DNA from: Bacillota bacterium
Lineage (GTDB): Bacteria; Bacillota; Clostridia; Christensenellales; Aristaeellaceae
Direction: 5' to 3'
DNA length: 7,662 bases
Assembly: GCA_023415715.1 (NCBI GenBank)
Contig: JAEZJP010000320.1
Coordinates: 1 to 7,662, forward strand
The translations under genes were made by a program, and so were the position numbers. This document shows, piece by piece, positions 1 through 6,003 of the stretch. Below the pieces are notes generated by a model. That model was not told where the DNA came from. It ran no database searches and saw only the letters and a program-made list of their open reading frames with translations. The number at the start of each line of letters is the position of its first letter. Position 1 is the first letter of the stretch.

Positions 1-65
1 CTTTGGGCTGGAAAAGCCTGCGGCGGCGCTTGTCCATAAATTACTACACAGGAGGCCCAAAACAA
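1..65 (+). other. Leader region of the aminopeptidase gene, possibly with the end of an upstream gene
   Basis: Only 65 bases precede the aminopeptidase start, and I see no convincing promoter in them. Two reading frames are open from the window edge. One ends at the TAA at 37-39, and another runs through the ribosome binding site to a TAA at 98-100. Either could be the tail of an upstream gene, in which case the aminopeptidase would be a downstream operon member. The visible peptides are too short to identify. Confidence 0.25.
50..55 (+). promoter_or_regulatory. Ribosome binding site of the aminopeptidase gene
   Basis: A perfect AGGAGG lies 10 bases before the ATG at 66. It decides the start: the frame is open from position 3, but the upstream residues are not family-like and the earlier start codon has no comparable site. 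Confidence 0.85.
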
Positions 66-1181
66 ATGAAAGACCCGCGGATGACTCAATTGGCGCATAA
101 CTTGGTAAACTACTCCTGCCGGGTGCAAAAGGGGGAAAAGGTACTGATCGAATGCACCGGCGTGCCGGAGGAATTTACGGCGGAGCTCATTGCCGAGGTG
201 TACAAGGCACAAGGCATCCCCCTGGTCAATTTGAAATCGCCCACTGTAGAACGCGCCATGGCCATGGGCTATACCCGCGAACAACTGGACCTGATGGCCA
301 AGTATGACGCGCTGCGCATGAAGGATTGCAAGGCGTATATAGGCGTCCGTGCCGGAGACAACAGCTTTGAAAGTTCCGACGTGCCGGGTGCAAACCTTGC
401 TTTGTACAGCAAGCATTACGCCCAGCTTGTGCATTCCAACATCAGGGTGCCACAGACCAAGTGGGTGGTGCTGCGTTACCCTGTGCCCAGCATGGCCCAG
501 CAGGCGGGCATGAGCACCGAGGCCTTTGAGGACCATTATTTCAACGTCTGCAACCTGGACTACGGCAAAATGAGCCGCGCCATGGATCACCTGGTGGACC
601 GCCTTCAGAAAACCGACAAGGTGCATATTGTGGGCGAGGGCACAGACTTAAGGTTCTCCATCAAGGGCCAGCCCGCCATCAAGTGCGCGGGGGAACTGAA
701 CATTCCGGATGGGGAAGTGTTCACGGCTCCATTGCGCGAATCGGTGAACGGTGTACTTACTTACAACACACCGAGCCTGTACCATGGCCGCACGTTTGAA
801 AACATCAGGCTTGTGTTCAAGGATGGGAAGATCATTGAGGCAACCGGCAACGACACCAAGCTCATGAACGAGATTTTTGATACGGATGCCGGCGCGCGCT
901 ACATCGGCGAGTTCGCCATCGGCGTCAATCCCTATATCACTTCCGCCATCAAGGATACGCTGTTTGACGAGAAGATCGCCGGCTCTTTCCACTTTACGCC
1001 TGGCAACTGCTACGACGATTGCCCCAACGGCAACAAGAGCGCCATCCACTGGGACCTGGTGTGCATACAGACACCGGAATACGGCGGCGGGGAAATGTAT
1101 TTTGACGGCGGGCTGGTCCGCAAAAACGGGCTGTTCGTAACGGAGGAACTAACGTGCCTGAACCCGGACGCATTGAAGTGA
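66..1181 (+). CDS. M29-family metal-dependent aminopeptidase (AmpS/PepS/AmpT type)
   Basis: Predicted 371-residue cytosolic metalloenzyme that removes N-terminal amino acids from peptides, probably in the last steps of peptide breakdown. Family M29 proteins bind two divalent metal ions through a Glu, Glu, His, Tyr, His, Asp set. Matching residues are visible in order: Glu217 (in PDGEVF), Glu282 (in IGEFAIG), His309 (in GSFHF), Tyr316 (in GNCYDD), and His328 and Asp330 (in AIHWD). Their spacing agrees with the Thermus enzyme as I remember it, except for a shorter stretch between the two His residues. The protein is somewhat shorter than the usual approximately 400-410 residues but has no obvious break. 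No signal peptide or membrane segment is seen. The start is the ATG 10 bases after AGGAGG. GAPDH follows after 120 bases under its own promoter, so the two need not be co-transcribed. Substrate preference cannot be read from the sequence. Confidence 0.93.
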   Translation: MKDPRMTQLAHNLVNYSCRVQKGEKVLIECTGVPEEFTAELIAEVYKAQGIPLVNLKSPTVERAMAMGYTREQLDLMAKYDALRMKDCKAYIGVRAGDNSFESSDVPGANLALYSKHYAQLVHSNIRVPQTKWVVLRYPVPSMAQQAGMSTEAFEDHYFNVCNLDYGKMSRAMDHLVDRLQKTDKVHIVGEGTDLRFSIKGQPAIKCAGELNIPDGEVFTAPLRESVNGVLTYNTPSLYHGRTFENIRLVFKDGKIIEATGNDTKLMNEIFDTDAGARYIGEFAIGVNPYITSAIKDTLFDEKIAGSFHFTPGNCYDDCPNGNKSAIHWDLVCIQTPEYGGGEMYFDGGLVRKNGLFVTEELTCLNPDALK

Positions 1182-1218
1182 TGTGCATTTTGAGAAATAT
1201 TTAACAATACATCATGAA

Positions 1219-1236
1219 AAAGCCCTGTAAAGCCCT
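1219..1236 (+). repeat. Tandem 8-bp direct repeat abutting the GAPDH promoter
   Basis: AAAGCCCT occurs at 1219-1226 and again at 1229-1236. The period is 10 bp, about one helical turn. The last T of the second copy is the first base of the proposed -35 box. This places it where an activator or repressor could bind, but no known operator is recognised. Confidence 0.5.
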
Positions 1237-1264
1237 TGCAAAATCAGGGAATATTATGTACAAT
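1236..1264 (+). promoter_or_regulatory. Sigma-A-type promoter of the GAPDH gene
   Basis: TTGCAA at 1236-1241 (4 of 6 consensus bases) and TACAAT at 1259-1264 (5 of 6) are separated by exactly 17 bp. Transcription would start near 1271, giving a leader of about 30 bases that contains the ribosome binding site and little else, so no riboswitch fits between. Confidence 0.68.
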
Positions 1265-1288
1265 CTTGGGTGGGTCCAAGCATGATAT

Positions 1289-1294
1289 AGGAGG
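1289..1294 (+). promoter_or_regulatory. Ribosome binding site of the GAPDH gene
   Basis: AGGAGG lies 7 bases before the ATG at 1302. It fixes the start there, and the conserved NAD-binding motif begins within five residues. The frame is open further upstream, but that stretch contains the promoter. Confidence 0.88.
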
Positions 1295-1301
1295 GAAAAC
1301 A

Positions 1302-2327
1302 ATGTCTGCGAAAGTAGGTATCAACGGATTCGGCCGTATCGGCCGTTTGGTTTTCCGTGCCGCTATGGAAAACAAAAAGGTGGATGTGGTCGCCATCAAC
1401 GACCCGTTCATCGACCTGGATTACATGGTTTATATGCTCCGTTATGACACGGTGCACGGCCAGTACAAGGGCGAGATTTCCGTCAATCACGAGAACAACA
1501 CCCTGATCGTTGACGGCAAGCCCATCAAGATCTATGCCTGCAAGGATCCCAAAGAAATTCCGTGGAAGGAAGCCGGCGCAGAATACATTGCCGAGGCTAC
1601 CGGCGTGTTCACCTCTCAGGAAGGCGCTTCTTACCACTTTGTGGGCGGCGCCAAGAAGGTTGTTATCACTGCCCCCGCCAAGGACAAGGAAACACCGATG
1701 TTCGTCATGGGCGTCAACCATGAAAAGTACACCAAGGACATGACGGTTGTTTCCAATGCTTCCTGCACCACCAACTGCCTGGCTCCCTTGGCCAGCGTCA
1801 TTCATGAGAAGTACGGCATCACCGACGGCCTCATGACCACCGTGCACTCCACCACCGCTACCCAGAAGACCGTTGACGGCCCCTCCAACAAGGACTGGCG
1901 CGGCGGCCGCGGCGCGGCATACAACATCATCCCCTCTTCCACCGGCGCCGCCAAGGCTGTGGGTGTGGTTATTCCGGAACTCAAGGGCAAGCTCACCGGC
2001 ATGTCCTTCCGCGTGCCCACCGCCGACGTGTCCGTGGTCGACCTGACCGTGAATTTGAAGACCCCCGCCTCCATGGATGAGATCAAGGCCACCATGAAGG
2101 AAGCCTCCCAGAGCAAGCGCTGGAAGGGCATCATCGGCTACACCGAAGACGCCGTCGTCTCCAGTGATTTCATTCATGACGAGCGCACCTCCATCTTCGA
2201 TGCCACCGCCGGCATCAGCCTGACGCCTACCTTTGTCAAGCTGGTTGCCTGGTATGACAACGAGTGGGGCTACAGCAACAAGGTTGTTGACCTCATCAAC
2301 CACATGGCGGCTGTTGACGCGAAGTAA
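1302..2327 (+). CDS. gap: Glyceraldehyde-3-phosphate dehydrogenase, class I, phosphorylating
   Basis: Predicted 341-residue cytosolic enzyme that converts glyceraldehyde 3-phosphate, phosphate and NAD+ to 1,3-bisphosphoglycerate and NADH in glycolysis, acting as a tetramer in known members. The Rossmann motif INGFGRIGR is at residues 7-15. Asp34 in AINDPF fits NAD rather than NADP use. The catalytic Cys155 lies in SNASCTTNCLAPLA, and the partner His182 in TTVHSTTATQKT. The C-terminal WYDNEWGYSNKVVDL is also standard. Length and motifs are complete. The N-terminal stretch around residues 31-53 (NDPF, then DYMVYML and YDTVHG) resembles eukaryotic GapC-type sequences as I recall them. The gene stands alone: it has its own promoter and a terminator, and no pgk or tpi next to it, unlike many Bacillota. 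That suggests separate control of this step. Confidence 0.98.
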   Translation: MSAKVGINGFGRIGRLVFRAAMENKKVDVVAINDPFIDLDYMVYMLRYDTVHGQYKGEISVNHENNTLIVDGKPIKIYACKDPKEIPWKEAGAEYIAEATGVFTSQEGASYHFVGGAKKVVITAPAKDKETPMFVMGVNHEKYTKDMTVVSNASCTTNCLAPLASVIHEKYGITDGLMTTVHSTTATQKTVDGPSNKDWRGGRGAAYNIIPSSTGAAKAVGVVIPELKGKLTGMSFRVPTADVSVVDLTVNLKTPASMDEIKATMKEASQSKRWKGIIGYTEDAVVSSDFIHDERTSIFDATAGISLTPTFVKLVAWYDNEWGYSNKVVDLINHMAAVDAK

Positions 2328-2343
2328 GCGCCGCTGCCTTCAG

Positions 2344-2373
2344 GCTGCGCATCGCGGTAAACCGCCGCGCAGC
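2344..2373 (+). other. Hairpin in the 3' untranslated region of the GAPDH gene
   Basis: GCTGCGC at 2344-2350 pairs with GCGCAGC at 2367-2373, and a short inner CGG/CCG stem closes a TAAA loop. No T-run follows, so it is not a terminator by itself. It lies 16 bases after the stop and before the real terminator, and could protect the mRNA 3' end. Confidence 0.5.
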
Positions 2374-2391
2374 ATATAGGATATAAAAAGG

Positions 2392-2433
2392 CCCCCCTTG
2401 CTTCCAATTATAAGCGGAAGCAGGGGGGTTTTT
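2392..2433 (+). terminator. Rho-independent terminator of the GAPDH gene
   Basis: CCCCCC (2392-2397) and GCTTCC (2400-2405) pair with GGAAGC (2416-2421) and GGGGGG (2423-2428) around an unpaired base. A TTTTT run follows at 2429-2433, and an AAAAA run precedes the stem. The strong stem marks the end of the GAPDH transcript and separates it from the methyltransferase unit. Confidence 0.92.
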
Positions 2434-2501
2434 GCGGCGTTTGGGGGCGCCTGTATCAAGTAAAAGCAGATGTTTCACACTCGTAAAAGTAATGGAATGC
2501 G

Positions 2502-2533
2502 CCCTGTTTCCCAGCAATGCGGCGGAAACAGGG
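2502..2533 (+). repeat. 10-bp inverted repeat overlapping the methyltransferase promoter
   Basis: CCCTGTTTCC at 2502-2511 is the exact reverse complement of GGAAACAGGG at 2524-2533, with a 12-base spacer. The half-site centres are 22 bp apart, about two helical turns. The right arm covers the position where a -35 box would lie for the TATAAT at 2546. It may be an operator. As RNA it would form a hairpin followed by CTTTTG, so a weak second terminator for upstream reading is the alternative. Confidence 0.55.
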
Positions 2534-2542
2534 GAACTTTTG

Positions 2543-2551
2543 TGATATAAT
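2543..2551 (+). promoter_or_regulatory. Extended -10 promoter of the methyltransferase/hydrolase unit
   Basis: TGATATAAT contains a perfect TATAAT at 2546-2551 preceded by the TGn extension at 2543-2545. No good -35 hexamer is found 17 bp upstream (CGGAAA), which fits an extended -10 promoter or one that needs an activator. The predicted leader is about 40 bases long. Confidence 0.7.
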
Positions 2552-2596
2552 AGGTCCGTTTGTCTAAAACAAATTCTTTTGCAGCGAGGCATCAAA

Positions 2597-3196
2597 ATGC
2601 AAAACCGCAGGGACTTTTTTAATGCCATGGCAGAAAAATGGGACGACGTTTGCCATCATGACCCAATGAAGATCAACCGCATGCTTGGCATGCTGAATAT
2701 ACAAAGAGGTTCTTCCTGCCTGGATGTGGGCACAGGCACGGGCGTTATGATCCCGTATCTTAAGCAGCGTTCCGGCGAAAGCGGAAAGATCACCGCCATC
2801 GATATAGCCGACCAAATGATAAAGGCGGCGCAAAGCAAATACGCTTCTCCCAATGTAGAATATATCTGCGGCGACGTGCTGGATAGCAGTTTGCCAACAG
2901 GTGCTTTCGATGCCGTGGTTTGCTACTCCGTTTTTCCCCACTTCGACGATAAGCAGGCCGCCATACGCATTTTGAGCGGATATCTGAAAAAGGGCGGCAG
3001 GCTGCTGATAGGCCATACCCAGAGCCGGGATATGATCAACCATATGCATCAAAATGCGGCTGAACCTGTGAAGGGGGATACACTGCCGGATATGGCGTCC
3101 ATCCGGACCTATATGGAAGCGGCCGGGCTGGTGGTTGTGAACTGGACGGATGACGGGGATATGTTCGCAGTGGTGGGGAAAAAGAGGCTTTTTTAG
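2597..3196 (+). CDS. Class I SAM-dependent methyltransferase, substrate unknown
   Basis: Predicted 199-residue cytosolic protein with the Rossmann-like SAM fold. The glycine-rich motif I LDVGTGTG is at residues 42-49, the acidic residue that usually holds the SAM ribose is Asp69 in AIDI, and the next acidic motif is Asp93 in ICGDV. FDAVVCYSVFPHF (104-116) and LKKGGRLLIGH (130-140) match the motif IV and post-motif regions of the UbiE/Methyltransf_11-like group. The N-terminal FFNAMAEKWDD is a typical cap helix for this group. The start is the ATG with GAGG 7 bases upstream; a TTG 18 bases earlier is possible but less likely. A hydrolase follows after 40 bases with its own ribosome binding site, so co-transcription is likely. 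The methyl acceptor cannot be read from the sequence, because the fold serves small molecules, metals, lipids and other acceptors. Confidence 0.9.
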   Translation: MQNRRDFFNAMAEKWDDVCHHDPMKINRMLGMLNIQRGSSCLDVGTGTGVMIPYLKQRSGESGKITAIDIADQMIKAAQSKYASPNVEYICGDVLDSSLPTGAFDAVVCYSVFPHFDDKQAAIRILSGYLKKGGRLLIGHTQSRDMINHMHQNAAEPVKGDTLPDMASIRTYMEAAGLVVVNWTDDGDMFAVVGKKRLF

Positions 3197-3236
3197 TAAG
3201 GCCGGTGAAGTATAGTCAATCATAGGAGATGGAACC

Positions 3237-3965
3237 ATGCATATACAAAAGAATATCCTATACGGAATCGAACAGGAAGAAAGGCAAAGGCTGGACGTGA
3301 TCCTGCCCGACGGTGAAATACAGGCCCTGCTCGTCTATTTCCACGGCGGCGGGCTGGAAGGAGGGTCCAAAGAGGATGTGAGTTTCCTGTACGGGCTTGC
3401 GGACAAGGGGATCGCCCTGATCGTTCCCAATTACAGGCTGTATCCCAAAGCGAGCTATCCCGAATTCATTTTGGATGCGGCAAAGGCCTCGGCCTGGGCG
3501 GTAAAGTTCCGTGACGATCATCACCCAGGCTCAAAGATGTTTATAGCCGGCAGCTCGGCAGGGGCTTACCTTGCCATGATGCTTTGCTTTGATTCCCGGT
3601 ATCTGGCATCACATGAAATAAACCTGGATGCTTTTGCAGGGTATGTTTTTGACGCCGGACAGCCTACCGTGCATTTCAACGTGCTTCAGGAGGCGGGATT
3701 CCCGGCCCAGGCAGTTTTAGTGGATGAACGCGCGCCCATGTTCCATGTGCGTGAAGAGAAAAGCTATCCGCCTATGCTTTTTCTTTGCGCGGAAAAAGAC
3801 ATGCCGGGAAGGTTCGAGCAGACGTTATTGATGCTGTCCGTTTTGAAAAATTTCGGGCACGGAGAAAAGGTATCCTTCCGGTATATGGAGGGGTATGAAC
3901 ACTGCGAATACGACGATAAGCCCGTATTTCATGAATTGCTCCTGAAGTTTATGGATGAACATTAA
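3237..3965 (+). CDS. Alpha/beta hydrolase, HSL-type esterase/acylhydrolase-like
   Basis: Predicted 242-residue cytosolic serine hydrolase. The oxyanion-hole motif HGGG is at residues 36-39, the nucleophile elbow GSSAG at 105-109 gives Ser107, Asp188 lies in LCAEKD, and His222 in GYEHCEY completes the triad. NYRLYPKASYPE (65-76) is the stretch commonly seen after the first strands in the hormone-sensitive-lipase/alpha-beta-hydrolase-3 group. It is shorter than typical HSL esterases of about 300 residues and has no long N-terminal cap. No signal peptide is seen. AGGAG at 3224-3228 is 8 bases before the ATG. It probably shares an mRNA with the methyltransferase. Its last 17 bases overlap the end of the convergent gene on the other strand. 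Likely substrates are small esters or amides, and the true one is unknown. Confidence 0.88.
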   Translation: MHIQKNILYGIEQEERQRLDVILPDGEIQALLVYFHGGGLEGGSKEDVSFLYGLADKGIALIVPNYRLYPKASYPEFILDAAKASAWAVKFRDDHHPGSKMFIAGSSAGAYLAMMLCFDSRYLASHEINLDAFAGYVFDAGQPTVHFNVLQEAGFPAQAVLVDERAPMFHVREEKSYPPMLFLCAEKDMPGRFEQTLLMLSVLKNFGHGEKVSFRYMEGYEHCEYDDKPVFHELLLKFMDEH

Positions 3966-4908
3966 GGAAATAGATCACGGCCCCGAACCCGATAACCGTC
4001 AGCAAGATGGCGAATACTGCCGCGGTGTTAATGTGCCTGATGGCTTTCCGGCTTTGAGCTTCCTTCCCTTCCATATCAAGCAGCTTCTGTTCCATGCTTT
4101 TCAGACGCGTATCCAGCTGGCTTTCCGCTTTCTTTGCGGCGGCAGCCTGTTTTTCCGCATGCTCCTGAAGCATAGCCTCCATTTTATCTTTCGTTGTTTC
4201 CATAAGGGAGCCCAGGGCCTTTATTCGTACGCCAAATGTTTGCTCGGTCTGTTTTGACCGCTCATCCTGACTGTAATAGAAATTGTTCATCCATTCCTGG
4301 ATTTGGGCCTGTTCCCTTTCAAGGTAAGCTTTATATTCGGTGCTTTCATTGGCATACATGGATGCAAGCTCCGCCCGTTCCGCGCATAGCCTGGCTTCAA
4401 GATCTACCCTCTCCATCACGGCCCGCCTGGCCGCCTCGCGGCTTTCCTGGATGGATATTTCCAGCATCTTTGCAATTCGGCTTTCAAAGCCTGTAAGCTC
4501 CAGGCGAAGCCGCCGGTAAAGGAGGTCATTGCCCGCGGCGCTTCCTTTAGGTTCAGGTGCGGATGATGCCGCGCTGTTTGCCGGGGCCGCCGGCTTTGCA
4601 GGCGCATCAGCCGGCTTGGGCGGCTCTGCCGTTTTTACCTCATTCGGGCTGGGGAAAATAAAGGCGGTCTGGACCGATTCCTCAATGCCGGCGATGCTTT
4701 TATCATCAAGAACCTGCCCGACTTTCCTGAATATGCCGTTCAGCAGCCGTATGTGGCTGTCCTGCGATACCCATGAAACGTTGGGATCCTTCACCATGTC
4801 AAATACGAAGGACATCAGGTCTTTGACCATTTCGTAGCTTAAGGTCTGCCCTATGTATCCCTGCAGATGACGGTGGAGGTTCCCTTTCGCCGTATGAACG
4901 ATTGCCAT
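3949..4908 (-). CDS. Tail-anchored coiled-coil membrane protein of unknown function
   Basis: I do not recognise a named family for this 319-residue protein. Four regions are visible. Residues 1-90 look like a compact helical domain, with LSYEMVKDLMSFVFDMVKD and a following helix. Residues 91-126 are a Pro/Ala/Ser-rich flexible linker. Residues 128-288 are long charged helices rich in Glu, Gln, Lys, Arg and Ala, likely a coiled coil. Residues 294-315 form one hydrophobic segment, with only NVHP after it. There is no N-terminal signal, so the bulk should face the cytoplasm with the C-terminus in the membrane. The layout suggests a membrane-tethered scaffold or sensor. The start is the ATG with GAGGG about 10 bases upstream and a good promoter behind it. 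Its 3' end overlaps the convergent hydrolase gene by 17 bases. It is probably real, since it is long, has biased domain architecture and its own promoter. Confidence 0.85.
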   Translation of the reverse strand: MAIVHTAKGNLHRHLQGYIGQTLSYEMVKDLMSFVFDMVKDPNVSWVSQDSHIRLLNGIFRKVGQVLDDKSIAGIEESVQTAFIFPSPNEVKTAEPPKPADAPAKPAAPANSAASSAPEPKGSAAGNDLLYRRLRLELTGFESRIAKMLEISIQESREAARRAVMERVDLEARLCAERAELASMYANESTEYKAYLEREQAQIQEWMNNFYYSQDERSKQTEQTFGVRIKALGSLMETTKDKMEAMLQEHAEKQAAAAKKAESQLDTRLKSMEQKLLDMEGKEAQSRKAIRHINTAAVFAILLTVIGFGAVIYFLNVHP

Positions 4909-4981
4909 TTTGCCAACACCCTCATTAACTCGGTTTTGCCATGTATACAGGCGTCCATGCGCATAAATTGTCTATTTTTGC

Positions 4982-5010
4982 ATTATAACCTAAGGAAAGG
5001 GTGATGGCAA
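4982..5010 (-). promoter_or_regulatory. Sigma-A-type promoter of the tail-anchored protein gene
   Basis: Read on the - strand, TTGCCA (5005-5010, 5 of 6 consensus bases) and TATAAT (4982-4987, perfect) are separated by 17 bp. The expected start is near 4975, giving a leader of about 67 bases to the ATG at 4908. This is the best promoter in the window and implies expression independent of the phosphatase gene upstream. Confidence 0.82.
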
Positions 5011-5056
5011 GACGGAGAAGACGAGGAGATGGCAAAGCCATTCCTGAAGCGCTTCT

Positions 5057-5863
5057 TCAAATCATCCCATAAAAGTGAACGATGTTTAGGTCACTGGCCA
5101 TATCAAGGCCGTGGCTGCCGCAGCCACCGTCAATTTCATGGCATCCGTGGTCCGGCGCAAACCCGATCAGGGTGGTATGCTTCGCTTTCCACGCATTATC
5201 AATCGATCTGGCCAGTGTGTCAAAGGCGGAAATATTCTGTTTCAGGGCATCTATTGATTCCTTTGCGTCAGGCCCATGCTTGTGCATGGTACTGTCATAG
5301 TTGCCGTTATAAACGGCTATGAAATCATGCTCATCCCGTTTGACCAGTTCCAACGCTTTGTTGTTCACTTCATCAACAGTCGGATAAAAGAAATAGTCCA
5401 TCGAGCGGTTTAAATATATTTTGCTCATGCTGCAATCATCTTCAGCAACAATTGCGGCCCTTTTACCGCTGCGGACAAGCGAATCGAATATGGTATCAAT
5501 CTGTATGACCGGTTTTGTATAAGAACGTATGCCGTGTACTTCCGGCATTGCGCCCGTGTACATGGTGCCAAAGCATACGGGGGTAACCGAAGGCATAACG
5601 GATAAAAGCGGCAGGGTCAGTTGAATATGCTTAAGAACAGGCGCAAACAAGGCCGTATACTTTTGGTAGATTTCCAGACCAATTGCGTCCGGGTTGTACA
5701 TGACGATGCGGTCAACCTTACTTTTTCCAATAGATACAGGAAGGTTCGCAAGTACATCCGCGGGAGCGTTCGACTTAAGCGGCGGTTCAATGTTCATCAT
5801 TGAAGCCAACGATGCGGCGATGCAGTTCAGTGAAATGGAATTATATACATTTGTTTCGCTCAT
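5057..5863 (-). CDS. Alkaline-phosphatase-superfamily enzyme (nucleotide pyrophosphatase/phosphodiesterase-like)
   Basis: Predicted 268-residue cytosolic metalloenzyme acting on a phosphomonoester or phosphodiester. The superfamily uses two metal ions and a Thr or Ser nucleophile. Likely ligands are Asp59 in YNPDAIG, nucleophile Thr94 in PSVTPVCFGT followed by YTGAMPEVHGI, Asp190 and His194 in NYDSTMHKHGP, Asp238 and His239 in FAPDHG, and His251 in GCGSHG. All positions needed for a two-metal site therefore look present. It is far shorter than secreted alkaline phosphatases or NPP enzymes (more than 400 residues) and has no signal peptide, so it is a minimal intracellular form. AGGAG lies 6 bases before the ATG. 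It has its own promoter and is followed by 148 bases before the next - strand gene, with no strong terminator between. The substrate is unknown. Confidence 0.87.
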   Translation of the reverse strand: MSETNVYNSISLNCIAASLASMMNIEPPLKSNAPADVLANLPVSIGKSKVDRIVMYNPDAIGLEIYQKYTALFAPVLKHIQLTLPLLSVMPSVTPVCFGTMYTGAMPEVHGIRSYTKPVIQIDTIFDSLVRSGKRAAIVAEDDCSMSKIYLNRSMDYFFYPTVDEVNNKALELVKRDEHDFIAVYNGNYDSTMHKHGPDAKESIDALKQNISAFDTLARSIDNAWKAKHTTLIGFAPDHGCHEIDGGCGSHGLDMASDLNIVHFYGMI

Positions 5864-5900
5864 AGTGATCTCCTGTCATTGAAATATGGCTTATATCCCA

Positions 5901-5929
5901 TATCTAGCATATGAAGCAAAATATGTCAA
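5901..5929 (-). promoter_or_regulatory. Promoter of the phosphatase-like gene
   Basis: On the - strand a perfect TTGACA (5924-5929) is 17 bp from TAGATA (5901-5906), which is preceded by TGC, an extended -10 feature. The -10 hexamer itself is weak. The leader to the ATG at 5863 is about 30 bases and holds the ribosome binding site. Confidence 0.68.
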
Positions 5930-6003
5930 TCCATTTCATGCCTTCTGATTGATAATAGGACGATATTATAACGCTCTCTCGTTTCACTCCGGTAACCAAG
6001 CGT

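Noticed and set aside
648..1049. 133-residue frame on the - strand within the aminopeptidase gene
   Set aside because: Antisense to conserved metal-site codons of the M29 enzyme; no ribosome binding site or motif.
1223..1249. CCCTG...CAGGG as a terminator for the aminopeptidase gene
   Set aside because: Five-bp stem with a 17-base loop and no T-run; it overlaps the GAPDH promoter.
1254..2303. Long open frame (349 residues) on the - strand opposite GAPDH
   Set aside because: It is the antisense shadow of a certain gene. The protein is implausibly rich in Gly, Val, His and Asp, with no family motif.
2460..2489. GTAAAAG twice, at 2460-2466 and 2483-2489
   Set aside because: Seven-base AT-rich match without symmetry or promoter association; not distinguishable from chance.
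2564..3238. 224-residue frame on the - strand opposite the methyltransferase
   Set aside because: It exactly shadows the methyltransferase gene, whose SAM motifs are clear, and it has a low-complexity, unlikely composition.
5029..5055. Short palindromes ATGGC-AAA-GCCAT and GAAGCGCTTC as a terminator of the phosphatase gene
   Set aside because: Stems of only five pairs each and no T-run on the - strand. Read-through into the next gene cannot be excluded, but a terminator is not supported.
5029..5322. +-strand frame beginning MAKPFLKRFF with GAGGAG in front of the ATG
   Set aside because: The first residues look gene-like, but nearly all the frame is antisense to the phosphatase C-terminus including its metal motifs, and the purine-rich site touches the ATG with no proper spacing.
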